A program made the position numbers and the translations under genes. Of a stretch of 64,000 nt of DNA, positions 34,590 through 43,816 are shown piece after piece (the first letter of the stretch is position 1; every line of letters starts with the position of its first letter). Origin of the DNA: Methylomonas rhizoryzae. GTDB lineage: Bacteria; Pseudomonadota; Gammaproteobacteria; Methylococcales; Methylomonadaceae. The stretch spans positions 2,046,001 to 2,110,000 of the forward strand of contig NZ_CP043929.1 of NCBI RefSeq assembly GCF_008632455.1. The letters are read 5' to 3'. Under the pieces are notes generated by a model, which ran no database searches, was not told the origin of the DNA, and saw nothing but the letters and a program-made list of their open reading frames with translations.

Positions 34590-35384
34590 ATGGGGCAAGC
34601 CGTACTTAATTGGCTCGAGAGGCTACGCGAGCAACGCATTTATTTGCTGGACGTATCCGCCTTGCCCGAGCCGGACAATAGCTGGTCGGTTACCGTGCCT
34701 CATACGGCCGTTTCATTACGCCGTTCTTTGGCCTTAACGGCGGTAGCCTTACTGGTCGCGTTGCTGCACGCTTATTTATTGTTTTGGTACGCCACTCGGC
34801 CGCAGCCCTTGCCGTTTTCCGCCGCCGCACCATTGCCGATGATCGCCATGGAATTGTCGGCGCCGCCGGCACCGCAAGCCGTGCAGGCGCCGCAACCGCC
34901 CAAACCGGAAACGCCCAAGGAAGCCAAACCCAAACCGGCTAAACCCAAAATCAAGCCCAAACCCAAAGTCGCTCAGGCCGACGACGCACCGAAACGCAAA
35001 CTGGTTGAACCACAAGCAGAACAGCCACAACCGCAAAGTGTCGCGGCCGCGGCCGTGCCTACCCCGGTGCAGCAAGCCCCGGCCGCCCCCAGAAACGACG
35101 TCTACCAGCCGGTGGACAGCAACGCCGCCTATTTAAACAATCCCAAACCCGATTATCCGCTGTCGGCCAGACAGCGCGGTTGGCAGGGGACCGTGGTGTT
35201 GCGGGTACTGGTAGCTGCGGACGGCAGGGCCGAGCAGGTGAATGTGCAGCGTTCCAGCGGACACGAAGTGCTGGACGAGTCGGCGCTGGATGCCGTCCGC
35301 GATTGGCGCTTCGTACCGGCCAAGCGCGGCGACGTGGCGGAGCCAAGCTGGGTCAGCATACCCATCGTGTTCAGTTTGCGTTGA
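34590..35384 (+). CDS. tonB: TonB energy-transducing protein
   Basis: The 264-residue protein has an unusually long cytoplasmic head of about 47 residues, one membrane helix (LALTAVALLVALLHAYLLFW), a periplasmic Pro/Lys-rich rod (PPKPETPKEAKPKPAKPKIK and similar) and a C-terminal TonB domain (YPLSARQRGWQGTVVLRVLV and DAVRDWRFVPAKRGD). TonB passes proton-motive energy from ExbB-ExbD to outer-membrane receptors. exbB and exbD follow. No TonB-dependent receptor is in the window. Confidence 0.9.
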   Translation: MGQAVLNWLERLREQRIYLLDVSALPEPDNSWSVTVPHTAVSLRRSLALTAVALLVALLHAYLLFWYATRPQPLPFSAAAPLPMIAMELSAPPAPQAVQAPQPPKPETPKEAKPKPAKPKIKPKPKVAQADDAPKRKLVEPQAEQPQPQSVAAAAVPTPVQQAPAAPRNDVYQPVDSNAAYLNNPKPDYPLSARQRGWQGTVVLRVLVAADGRAEQVNVQRSSGHEVLDESALDAVRDWRFVPAKRGDVAEPSWVSIPIVFSLR

Positions 35385-35439
35385 ACGCCGTGCGTGCGTA
35401 GCGCGCAACAGAGTTTTTTTCGAAATACAGGAGCATCGT

Positions 35440-36135
35440 ATGAATTTTTCCGAAACCGCCATCGTCGATGGCACATTATGCGTCTTGGGGTGTTTTTCCC
35501 TGCTGACCTGGAGCGTCATCTTGCTGAAAGCCGGCGAGGTTGTCTGGCATCGCTACCGCAACTACCGCTTGCTACGCTCGTTCGAGCCGACCGCGTTGCA
35601 CAATCCGGTGGTTGCGTCGGAAACCTTGGCGCAAATCGATGCCGATACCCCGGTAGGGCGTTTGTGGCAGGCCGGATACCAGACCTATCACCGGGCCTTG
35701 CACAAAACCCAGGCGCCGACCAAGTACAATCCGGCATGGCACGAGCTGATAGAGCGGGCTTTGAAACAGCAATTGCAAAAGGAAAAAGCCCGCTTGGACA
35801 GCGGCTTGGGCTGGTTGGCCAGTATAGGCACGTCCGCACCCTTCGTCGGCTTGTTCGGCACGGTCTGGGGGATTATGCATGCCTTGAAGGACATCAGCGC
35901 CCAGGGCAACGCCAGTCTGGAAGTGGTTGCCGGTCCCATCGGCGAAGCCCTGATCGCCACCGCGCTGGGTTTAGCGGTGGCGATACCGGCGGTGATCGCC
36001 TACAACTTTTTCCTGCGTCACAACCGCCGCTTAATCGCCCGCCTGGAGCATTTCGCCACCGATTACTTGCTGGCGTGCATTGAAAACGATTTGACCCGCT
36101 TGCATACGGAGATTGCCCATGTCCATGCAGCTTAA
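35440..36135 (+). CDS. exbB: ExbB, MotA/TolQ/ExbB proton channel protein
   Basis: The 231-residue protein has the ExbB pattern: an N-terminal helix, a long cytoplasmic loop, then LGWLASIGTSAPFVGLFGTVWGIMHALKDI and GPIGEALIATALGLAVAIPAVIAYNFF. The ATG at 35440 has AGGAG nine bases upstream; the longer reading frame from 35242 overlaps tonB and is not coding. ExbB forms the pentameric proton channel with ExbD. It overlaps exbD by 17 bases. Confidence 0.92.
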   Translation: MNFSETAIVDGTLCVLGCFSLLTWSVILLKAGEVVWHRYRNYRLLRSFEPTALHNPVVASETLAQIDADTPVGRLWQAGYQTYHRALHKTQAPTKYNPAWHELIERALKQQLQKEKARLDSGLGWLASIGTSAPFVGLFGTVWGIMHALKDISAQGNASLEVVAGPIGEALIATALGLAVAIPAVIAYNFFLRHNRRLIARLEHFATDYLLACIENDLTRLHTEIAHVHAA

Positions 36136-36529
36136 CGACGACGAAGAGGGGGGTGAATTGAGTGAAATCAACGTCACGCCGCTGGTGGACGTCATGCTGG
36201 TTTTATTGATCGTGTTTATCGTCACTGCGCCGCTATTGACCCAAGTGGTCAAAGTCAAGCTGCCGAAAACCGAGCAAACCGAACCGACTCCGGATAAACA
36301 CGTAGCCATTCTGGCGGTGACGGCGAGCGGCGAAGCCGAACTGGACGGCAAGGCCGTGCCCCTGGAGGCTTTGGAAGGCGAATTGAAAACCCTGCAGCAA
36401 ATCGACCCGGATATCAGCATACAACTGCAAGCGGATAGGGGAGCAATCTTCGATTCGGTCGCCAAAGTCATGGCCAGCGCGCAACGTTCCGGGATCGGCA
36501 AGTTGTCGTTTGTGACGGTGGAGCAATGA
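36119..36529 (+). CDS. exbD: ExbD, biopolymer transport protein
   Basis: The 136-residue protein has a short acidic cytoplasmic N-terminus, one membrane helix (VTPLVDVMLVLLIVFIVTAP) with the proton-conducting Asp24, and a periplasmic domain that contains GDxV-type elements such as SIQLQADRGAIFDSVAKVM. It completes the TonB-ExbB-ExbD complex. Start ATG 36119 was chosen; another in-frame ATG follows 6 bases later. It is the last gene of the run that starts at 28514. Confidence 0.9.
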   Translation: MSMQLNDDEEGGELSEINVTPLVDVMLVLLIVFIVTAPLLTQVVKVKLPKTEQTEPTPDKHVAILAVTASGEAELDGKAVPLEALEGELKTLQQIDPDISIQLQADRGAIFDSVAKVMASAQRSGIGKLSFVTVEQ

Positions 36530-36620
36530 GGCTGGTTTAGCCGAGCTGTCATTGTGCTTAGCCAAGTTCGCATTGAGCGGACTATACTGATGTTTTTTCA
36601 TAGGCTAGGGGAGAAGCTAT

Positions 36621-37184
36621 ATGGCTGCAACACCGTCTTCTATGCTGCCTTTGGGTACGTCGGCACAGCATTTTTATTTGCCGGATACCGTCACGGGCGC
36701 GCAATACGGCTTGTCGGAACTGAAGGGGACAAACGGTACCCTGATCATGTTTATCTGCAACCATTGTCCTTACGTGTTGCACGTCAAGGATCAGTTGATC
36801 GACATTGCCCGGCATTATGCGGACTGGGGAATCAATACTATTGCTATCAGTTCCAACGACATCGAGAGTTATCCGCAAGACGCGCCGGACAAGATGCGGG
36901 ACATGATGGCCGAATGGGGCAATCCGTTTGCGGCCTATTTGTACGACGAGAGCCAAGCAGTGGCCAAAGCGTATCAAGCGGCCTGTACCCCCGATTTGTA
37001 CTTGTTCGACGCCGAATTGCGTTGCGTGTACCGCGGGCGCTTGGATACCTCTACGCCTAAAAACGATATTCCGCCAAGCGGGGAGGATTTGTGCCAGGCT
37101 TTGGATGCGCTGCTTACCGGCCAGCCTATCAATCCCAATCAATATCCCAGCATCGGCTGCAACATTAAATGGAAAGACGCTTGA
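36621..37184 (+). CDS. Thioredoxin-fold redox protein (AhpC/TSA-redoxin type)
   Basis: The 187-residue cytoplasmic protein has the active-site-like motif FICNHCPYVLHV (CxxC) after the first strand, then INTIAISSNDIESYPQD and a late CTPDLYLFDAELRCVYRGRL containing the cis-Pro. This composition is typical of a widespread thioredoxin family whose members have the CNHCPYV motif. Substrates are unknown. GGGGAG precedes the ATG. The gene stands alone between exbD and the structured gap before the EF-hand gene. Confidence 0.85.
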   Translation: MAATPSSMLPLGTSAQHFYLPDTVTGAQYGLSELKGTNGTLIMFICNHCPYVLHVKDQLIDIARHYADWGINTIAISSNDIESYPQDAPDKMRDMMAEWGNPFAAYLYDESQAVAKAYQAACTPDLYLFDAELRCVYRGRLDTSTPKNDIPPSGEDLCQALDALLTGQPINPNQYPSIGCNIKWKDA

Positions 37185-37589
37185 GCGTTTGCCGCTCCTT
37201 CTTTTAGCCGGCGCGTCGATACGGCCTTTCGAACGCGGTGTTTTGCCTGAGCAAGGCCGCACTGTCGACAATCGACCGGTACCGGGATTGCGTTAGGTGA
37301 AGCGGCTTAAGCCGCCGATTTGTTGGGGGGGCGGATTTAAATGGCGCGCTCGGCCGGCAAGGCGGAGCCGTCATCCTCATTTATCGAATGGCTCCGCAAG
37401 CCGTTACAAATCTTTACTCGATTTTACCTAAGCTAAGAATCCTACCGGCCGGCCGCGTACTAGAATCCTGTCGCGCGTTAGGTTTGGGCAACTCCCCCGT
37501 CCCTCAATCGACATGCGCCGCGTTGTTCCGCACTGAATTGGCAGTGCGGACGGCGTGCCTAAAACGCCCTTACTTAAGAGGTAAATACA
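37185..37589. repeat. Gene-free gap with three inverted repeats
   Basis: This 405-bp stretch has no convincing reading frame. It contains a 14-bp palindrome GCGGCTTAAGCCGC (37302-37315), an 8-bp pair GCGGAGCC/GGCTCCGC with a 20-base loop (37362-37397), and a perfect 9-bp pair TCCGCACTG/CAGTGCGGA with a 6-base loop (37527-37550). The last lies 40 bp before the EF-hand start, so it may be in its leader. The first may end the upstream transcript. Functions are inferred. Confidence 0.5.
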
Positions 37590-38096
37590 ATGACAAAACG
37601 ATGGATAGCAACAGCAGGTTTGATGGCATTGGGGCTGATGGCGCAACCGGTGATGGCCGGCGGTTCGCAAACCGATCGCGCCACCGAATTTGCCGCTGCC
37701 GATACCGACAGCAGCGGCGGCTTGACGCTGGCCGAAATGCAAACCTATTTCTCCGCCAAGATCGAAACCCGCTTTACCGAGTTGGATACCGACAGTGATT
37801 CCGCACTGAGCTTAGAGGAGTTTACCGTCAACGAAACCGACCGTAGTTTGGCTTTCGCCACCGAATTGTTCAATTTGGCCGACGCCGATAACAGCACCTC
37901 GCTGGATTTGGACGAATTCACCGACATTGCGCCTAACAACAGCAACGGCGAAATCATCCGATATTTTGCGATGCTGGACCAAGACAGCGATTTATCGGTT
38001 AGCGAAGCAGAGTACACTGGCAGCCGTAAATCCGGTATGGGCCCGTTTGGTAAAATGAGCAAAAACAGCGGTAGACGCGGATTCGGCCGGCATTAA
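37590..38096 (+). CDS. Exported EF-hand calcium-binding protein
   Basis: The 168-residue protein has a signal peptide (ending near VMAGG) and four Asp-rich EF-hand loops: DTDSSGGLTLAE, DTDSDSALSLEE, DADNSTSLDLDE and DQDSDLSVSEAE. The C-terminal tail is Lys/Arg/Gly-rich. It should bind calcium, or possibly lanthanides given the host type, in the periplasm. AGAGG lies before the ATG. It is flanked by a strong hairpin upstream and a terminator downstream, so it is probably a single-gene transcript. Confidence 0.87.
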   Translation: MTKRWIATAGLMALGLMAQPVMAGGSQTDRATEFAAADTDSSGGLTLAEMQTYFSAKIETRFTELDTDSDSALSLEEFTVNETDRSLAFATELFNLADADNSTSLDLDEFTDIAPNNSNGEIIRYFAMLDQDSDLSVSEAEYTGSRKSGMGPFGKMSKNSGRRGFGRH

Positions 38097-38185
38097 GCCG
38101 CGATGTTTCGGTTTTAACCGTCTATGCCGGAAACGTAACGCGATTTGCCGATTGCATCCGGCCGAGTTGGTGCCACAACGCTTTG

Positions 38186-38225
38186 CGCCGCGCGTTAGCC
38201 TTAAGGTTATACGTGCGGCGTTTTT
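38186..38225 (+). terminator. Rho-independent terminator after the EF-hand gene
   Basis: Arms CGCCGCGCGT (38186-38195) and ACGTGCGGCG (38211-38220) form a 10-bp stem with one G-U pair, an internal loop that can itself pair, and a following run of five T. It ends ten bases before the stop of the convergent CobW gene. Confidence 0.75.
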
Positions 38226-38234
38226 ATGTGCGGA

Positions 38235-39239
38235 TTAGGGACAATGCAGTTTGATTGCGTTGGCGTCGATAAATTCGCCGAAGAGAGTGGTTAACGTGTG
38301 CGCCAAAGGCCGGACATCGCCGCTGACTATGCAAACCAAGCGGCTGCGCCGATCGGAACCGGCTTGGATTGACAAGGTTTGCGGCGGATACAACCGCCCG
38401 GCTGCCGCCTGCACGGCAAACGGCGGCGCAGCGTCGTTCGGCGGAAAAATCACGGCTTTGATGCGTAGTAACAGGTCGCCGTGTTTCGCCAGCACGGTCG
38501 TCAAGCACTGTTGGAATTCCGGCCATGGCGGAGTGTTGGAAAAGTACAACGATAGACTTTGAAAGCCGTGCTCAGTAATAGCCGTAGCGTCCGGCATGCG
38601 CCGAAACAACGGTTTGTTGTAGGCGCTTAGGCGGTCGGCGGCAAAATGCTGCCGGTCCACCAGCCAGCGCGGCGTAGCCGGCGCCAAAAGTTGCAGCGCT
38701 TGGTCGACGGCGGCTTGTTGTTCGGTATCGGCCAGATCGGCATGAGTCAACAGCAAATAGTCCGCCCACACCACTTGCGCCCGCGCTTGCGGATAGCGTT
38801 GCAGTTGGTCGCAAGCAGACGGGATAGCCACGGTAGTGATGACTCGATCCAGCCGGTAATGCTTGCTCAGCCAGGGTTCGCGTAACAAGGTATCCAGGAT
38901 GGGTTCCGGGCTGGCGACGCCGCTGGTTTCTATCAGTATGCGTTCGAAAGGTTTGTCCGCCGCTTGCTGCCAGGTCAGCCACAAGTTTTTCAAGGTCGGC
39001 GCCAGCGCGCCTTTCACCTGACAACACAAGCAGCCGCCGGACAACAGCGTTAGCGGCAGCTGTTGCCGCGCAAGCAAATCCTGATCCACCGGCGTCTCGC
39101 CGAACTCGTTAATCAGCAAGGCGGATTTCACCCCGTCCGCCAGTAAGCGATTCAGCAGCGTGGTTTTACCGCTGCCGAGGAAGCCGGTGATCAGCGTGAC
39201 GGGAATTTTGGCGGTATGCATGAAATAGTGGGGTTGCAA
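38235..39239 (-). CDS. CobW/COG0523-family GTP-binding metallochaperone
   Basis: The 334-residue G3E GTPase has Walker A GFLGSGKTT (residues 19-27), the metal-binding GGCLCC (Cys70, Cys72, Cys73), the switch-like ILIETSGVASPEP, and a C-terminal CobW_C domain. Such proteins hand metals (Zn, Co, Ni or others) to client proteins. Start could be 39239 or Met7 at 39221. It lies 37 bp after the cusA-like gene on the same strand and may be the last gene of the metal efflux operon. Metal specificity is unknown. Confidence 0.88.
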   Translation of the reverse strand: MQPHYFMHTAKIPVTLITGFLGSGKTTLLNRLLADGVKSALLINEFGETPVDQDLLARQQLPLTLLSGGCLCCQVKGALAPTLKNLWLTWQQAADKPFERILIETSGVASPEPILDTLLREPWLSKHYRLDRVITTVAIPSACDQLQRYPQARAQVVWADYLLLTHADLADTEQQAAVDQALQLLAPATPRWLVDRQHFAADRLSAYNKPLFRRMPDATAITEHGFQSLSLYFSNTPPWPEFQQCLTTVLAKHGDLLLRIKAVIFPPNDAAPPFAVQAAAGRLYPPQTLSIQAGSDRRSRLVCIVSGDVRPLAHTLTTLFGEFIDANAIKLHCP

Positions 39240-39276
39240 TAAGCATTCGATTTTAAGCGAAGAAGTAGTAAGGCCT

Positions 39277-42200
39277 CTATTTTTGGACAGGTGCTGAGTA
39301 ATTACCGCCTTTTTTACATTTCTCTTGCGCTTGCAATACCAAGCTGTAAATCACCGGAAATACCAAAAGGCTTAAGACCAGCACGGTCAACATCCCGCCC
39401 AAGGCCGGTGCGGCGATGCGTTGGGCGACGTCCGCGCCGGTGCCGGTGGACCACATAATCGGGAACAGGCCGAAAATGTTGGCCAGCGAAGTAATCGCCA
39501 CCGGCCGCACCCGCATGGCGGTAGCGGTTTCGCATGCCGCTCTGATTTCTTCCGCGTTTAAAGGCGCTGATTTTTGCGCCCTGAGTCCGGCGATTTCGAT
39601 GTCGATGAAACTCAACACCATCACCCCGGTTTCGGCAGCGGTACCGGCTAATGCAATCAGGCCGACGTAGACCGTTACCGATAAGTTGTAGTCCAGCCAA
39701 TATACCAGCCAGACGCCGCCGATCAGACTGAACGGTATGGTCAGCATGACGATGGCCGGTTCGCTGATATTGCGGAAGGTGCAATACAACAATATGAATA
39801 TCAACAGTAAGGTAATGGGTATCACGATACGTAAACGTTGCGCCGCCCGTTCCATGTATTCGAATTGGCCTGACCAGGCTACCGAATAACCGGGCGGTAT
39901 CGCGACTTTTTCGGCCAAGGTTAACTTGGCCTGTCCGACGTAGCCGCCGATATCCGAGGTTTTCAGGTCGACGTAAACCCAGGCGTTGGGCCGGGCATCC
40001 TCGGTTTTGATCACATCTGTACCGCGTTTGAAGCCGATGTCGGCAACCGCCGTCAACGGTATTTGGCTGCCGGTCGGGGTCGGAATCAACACCCGCCGCA
40101 AGGCTTCCATGTTGTCGCGCAAGTCGCGCGGATAACGGAGATTGACCGGATAACGCTCCAAGCCTTCCACGGTTTCGGTGATGTTCATGCCGCCGATGGC
40201 GCTTTGAATGACATCTTGCACGTCGCCGACCGTCAAACCGTAGCGTGCCGCGGCCTGACGGTTGATGTCGAAATCCAGGAAATAGCCGCCTACCGCCCGG
40301 TCGCCGTAAGCCGACAGCGTATCCGGCAGGGTTTTGATCGCCTGTTCGATTTGTAACGACAGCGACTGCAGCACATTCAGATCCGGTCCGGACACCTTGA
40401 TGCCGACCGGAGTTTTAATGCCGGTGGAGAGCATGTCGATACGGGTCTTGATCGGCATGGTCCAGGCGTTGGCCAGGCCGGGAAAGCGAATGGCCTTATC
40501 CATTTGTGCCATCAATTGCCGCGTGGTTTTGCTTGGGTCCGGCCACTGGTCTTGCGGTTTGAGCTGTATCGTGGTTTCCACCATCATCAGCGGCGCGGAG
40601 TCGGTGGCGGTTTCGGCTCGGCCGATCTTGCCGAATACGTGCTGCACTTCCGGAAAGGTTTTGATGATTTTATCGGTCTGCTGCAACACTTCCTTGGCCT
40701 TGGTAATGGAGATGCCCGGAAAGGTGGTGGGCATATACAATATATCGCCTTCGTCCAGCGGCGGCATGAACTCGCTGCCGATTTTCGACAAGGGGTACAA
40801 GGTGGACAACATCAACAAAACCGCGATCGACACCGTAGCGACGCGCCAGCGCATCGCCCATTTCAGGATCGGCGCATGCAGTGCATGCAGAATGCGGTTG
40901 ATTGGGTTACGTTGCTCGGGAATGATAGTGCCGCGCACGCAATAGCCGATCAATACCGGCACCAGGGTAACGGTCAGGATTGCCGCCGCTGCCATCGCAT
41001 AGGTTTTGGTATAGGCCAAGGGACTGAATAGCCGGCCTTCCTGCGCCTGCATGGTGATGATCGGCAGGAAGGACACGGTAATCACCAATAGCGAGGAAAA
41101 CAGCCCGGAACCGACTTCCCGCGAGGCGTTGCCTATCACTTGCCAATGCTCCTGCCGGGTCAATGCGGCGCGTTTTTTCTCGGCCGCTGCCGCCAAATGT
41201 TTATGGGCGTTTTCCACCATCACCACGCCGCCGTCGACCATGTCGCCTATCGCCAGCGCGATACCGCCCAGCGACATGATGTTGGCGTTGATGCCTTGCC
41301 ATTTCATCACGATAAAGGCCATCAATAGACCCAACGGCAGGCTCAGCACAATCACCAGCGACGAGCGCAGATGCAGCAAGAATAGCGCGACCAGGCTGCA
41401 AACGATCAACAACTCCTGAGTCAAGGCCTCTTTCAAGGTGGCGACCGCGCGTTCGATCAAACTGCCGCGGTCGTAGACCGGGACGATTTCCACGCCTTCC
41501 GGCAGACCTTGTTTGAGTTCGTCCAGCTTTTTGCGCACGTCTTCTATGGTTGCCAGGGCGTTTTCGCCGAAACGCATCACCACTACGCCGCCGGCGACTT
41601 CGCCTTCGCCGTCGAGTTCGGTGACGCCGCGGCGTAGTTCCGGGCCAATCTGCACATGGGCAACGTCCTGCAAACGAATCGGTGTACCGTTGGCATTGAC
41701 GCCCACCGGTATCGCATTTAAATCGTCTATCGATTTGATGTAACCCAAGCCTCTGACCATATATTCGGTTTCCCCGGCTTCCAACAAACGCCCGCCGACA
41801 TCGTTATTCGAACGCTTGATTGCCATCATGACCGTGGATAAGGAAATGTCGTAGGCCTGCAACACATTGGGATCGACTTCCACCTGGTATTGCTTGACGT
41901 AACCGCCGACCGAGGCGACTTCCGATACGCCGGGCACGGTTTGCAAGGGATAGCGCAAATACCAGTCCTGGATGGAACGCAGTTGCGCCAGATCGTGCTT
42001 GCCGGTTTTATCGACCAGCGCATATTCGTAGATCCAGCCGACGCCGGTGGCATCCGGCCCCAAGGTTGGGCTGACGCTTTGCGGCAAGCGGTTTTTTACG
42101 TAATTGAGATATTCCAGCACCCGCGACCTTGCCCAATACATGTCGGTGCCGTCCTCGAATATCACATAGACGAACGACAAGCCGAAAAAGGAGTAACCGC

Positions 42201-42453
42201 GCACGACCTTGGCGTGAGGTACCGCCAGCATCGCGGTGGTCAAGGGATAAGTGACCTGGTTTTCCACGACTTGCGGCGATTGGTCGGCGTAATCGGTAAA
42301 AATGATGACTTGTACGTCCGACAAATCCGGAATCGCGTCCAGCGGCATTTGCCGGAACGACCAAAGGCCGCCGATTGCCAGGACGATAGCCGCCAGCAAG
42401 ACTATGAAACGGTCTTTCAGCGCGCTATTGATGATGAAATCAGTCATGGTCAT
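39277..42453 (-). CDS. cusA: CusA/CzcA-family heavy-metal RND pump
   Basis: The 1058-residue inner-membrane pump of the HME-RND group has the N-terminal ALKDRFIVLLAAIVLAIGGL, MPLDAIPDLSDVQVIIFTDY, and the helix-4 motif IALAIGDMVDGGVVMVENAH with the proton-relay Asp. The subtype resembles the Cus-like (Cu/Ag) branch more than the Czc branch, based on the periplasmic start and MPTTFPGISI segment. The substrate metal remains inference. The start overlaps the cusB stop by 14 bases. Confidence 0.9.
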   Translation of the reverse strand: MTMTDFIINSALKDRFIVLLAAIVLAIGGLWSFRQMPLDAIPDLSDVQVIIFTDYADQSPQVVENQVTYPLTTAMLAVPHAKVVRGYSFFGLSFVYVIFEDGTDMYWARSRVLEYLNYVKNRLPQSVSPTLGPDATGVGWIYEYALVDKTGKHDLAQLRSIQDWYLRYPLQTVPGVSEVASVGGYVKQYQVEVDPNVLQAYDISLSTVMMAIKRSNNDVGGRLLEAGETEYMVRGLGYIKSIDDLNAIPVGVNANGTPIRLQDVAHVQIGPELRRGVTELDGEGEVAGGVVVMRFGENALATIEDVRKKLDELKQGLPEGVEIVPVYDRGSLIERAVATLKEALTQELLIVCSLVALFLLHLRSSLVIVLSLPLGLLMAFIVMKWQGINANIMSLGGIALAIGDMVDGGVVMVENAHKHLAAAAEKKRAALTRQEHWQVIGNASREVGSGLFSSLLVITVSFLPIITMQAQEGRLFSPLAYTKTYAMAAAAILTVTLVPVLIGYCVRGTIIPEQRNPINRILHALHAPILKWAMRWRVATVSIAVLLMLSTLYPLSKIGSEFMPPLDEGDILYMPTTFPGISITKAKEVLQQTDKIIKTFPEVQHVFGKIGRAETATDSAPLMMVETTIQLKPQDQWPDPSKTTRQLMAQMDKAIRFPGLANAWTMPIKTRIDMLSTGIKTPVGIKVSGPDLNVLQSLSLQIEQAIKTLPDTLSAYGDRAVGGYFLDFDINRQAAARYGLTVGDVQDVIQSAIGGMNITETVEGLERYPVNLRYPRDLRDNMEALRRVLIPTPTGSQIPLTAVADIGFKRGTDVIKTEDARPNAWVYVDLKTSDIGGYVGQAKLTLAEKVAIPPGYSVAWSGQFEYMERAAQRLRIVIPITLLLIFILLYCTFRNISEPAIVMLTIPFSLIGGVWLVYWLDYNLSVTVYVGLIALAGTAAETGVMVLSFIDIEIAGLRAQKSAPLNAEEIRAACETATAMRVRPVAITSLANIFGLFPIMWSTGTGADVAQRIAAPALGGMLTVLVLSLLVFPVIYSLVLQAQEKCKKGGNYSAPVQK

Positions 42454-43816
42454 GCGCTCCCGATTCCATGGGCAAACTATTGACGTCGGGTGTTGGTGGC
42501 GCGGACGGCTCCAGCATTTTGGCAGTGGCTTCGCGCAATTTCGATTCGGAGTCGATCAGAAACTGAGCGGAGGTCACGACTTGTTCGCCAGCCTTCAGAC
42601 CTTCAAGTATGGCAACATCGCCATTGGATGCCAGGCCCAGCGTGACCTCCCGCGGTTCGAACTTGCCGGGTGCGCGGACTACAAACACTTGAGTACCCGC
42701 CCCGGAGCGGACTACGGCTTCGGCGGGAATCGCCAGACTCTCCATCTGCTTGCTTGCCAGGATGGTCACGTCGGCAAACATGTCCGGTTTCAATAGCAAA
42801 TGGGCGTTATCGAATACCAGCCGCACCTTGATGGTTCGAGTTTTGGCTTCCGCGTACGGGTAAATAAACGCCAAACGGCCTTTGAAGGTGCGGCCCGGGA
42901 TACCGGCCAGCTGCATTTCTACCGCATCGTTTTCCTTGATCCAGGGCAGTTCGTATTCGTAGATTTCCGCATAGACCCAAACCTTGGACAAGTCGGCGAT
43001 CATGTACAGCTCGGTTTCACGGGTTACGTATTGGCCTTCGCGGGCGCCGATGTTGATGACGATACCGTCTGCCGGGGTATGAATGTGCAGGCTCTTTTTA
43101 ATGGTACGGCTGTCGGTCAACTCGTGCAGTTGATGTTCGGGCACGTCCAGCAATTTCAAACGTTCTCGGGCACTATTGACCAAATCTTGAGCACCGCGGC
43201 GGATTTCTTCGATCGGGCTGCGTTCCAGCACTTTCAGGTTGTTTAATGCCAGTAGGTATTCCTGTTGAGTGGCTACCAGTTGCGGCGAATAAATGCTCAA
43301 TAAATCCTGATTCTTCCTGACCCATTCGCCGGTTTTATCGGCGCGTAACGTTTCTATCCAGCCTTCGGTTTTAGGATGCAGCCGTACAATCCGCTCTTCG
43401 TCGTAAGCGACCCGGCCCACGGCGCGCACTACATGGGTGAGCCGGGTCATTTTGGCAATTGCGGTCCTCACGCCTATGTTTTGCACGGTCACCGCATCGA
43501 TGGTTAGGGCTCCTGCCGGCTCGCCGGTTTGCACTTGGTCTTCGGCATAAACCGGCAGATAATCCATACCCATGTTGTCCTTGGCTGGAACCGGGGAGGT
43601 CATCGCCGGATTCATGGGATTGCGATAAAACAGCACTTTCGGTTGGTTACTCGCGTGCTTGTCGGCATAGGCCGGTCCGTGCTCCGTGCTCCTAGCACCT
43701 TGGGCCGGCATTGGCGGCGTCGCCTGTGGTCGTTCCGAGTGTACGGCCAGCCAATAGCCGCCGGTCAATCCTATCGTCAGCGCCAGCGTAGCCGTTAACC
43801 ATAGCGGCTTATTCAT
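42440..43816 (-). CDS. cusB: CusB-type periplasmic adaptor with metal-binding N-terminus
   Basis: The 458-residue HlyD/MFP adaptor has an N-terminal anchor, then the heavy-metal-binding segment FYRNPMNPAMTSPVPAKDNM followed by GMDYLPVY, rich in Met, as in CusB, where Met residues bind Cu(I)/Ag(I). A YSPQLVATQQEYLLAL helical hairpin and lipoyl domains follow. The C-terminus ends GAHDHD, a small extra His/Asp tail. It overlaps cusC by 8 bases and cusA by 14. Confidence 0.9.
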   Translation of the reverse strand: MNKPLWLTATLALTIGLTGGYWLAVHSERPQATPPMPAQGARSTEHGPAYADKHASNQPKVLFYRNPMNPAMTSPVPAKDNMGMDYLPVYAEDQVQTGEPAGALTIDAVTVQNIGVRTAIAKMTRLTHVVRAVGRVAYDEERIVRLHPKTEGWIETLRADKTGEWVRKNQDLLSIYSPQLVATQQEYLLALNNLKVLERSPIEEIRRGAQDLVNSARERLKLLDVPEHQLHELTDSRTIKKSLHIHTPADGIVINIGAREGQYVTRETELYMIADLSKVWVYAEIYEYELPWIKENDAVEMQLAGIPGRTFKGRLAFIYPYAEAKTRTIKVRLVFDNAHLLLKPDMFADVTILASKQMESLAIPAEAVVRSGAGTQVFVVRAPGKFEPREVTLGLASNGDVAILEGLKAGEQVVTSAQFLIDSESKLREATAKMLEPSAPPTPDVNSLPMESGAHDHD

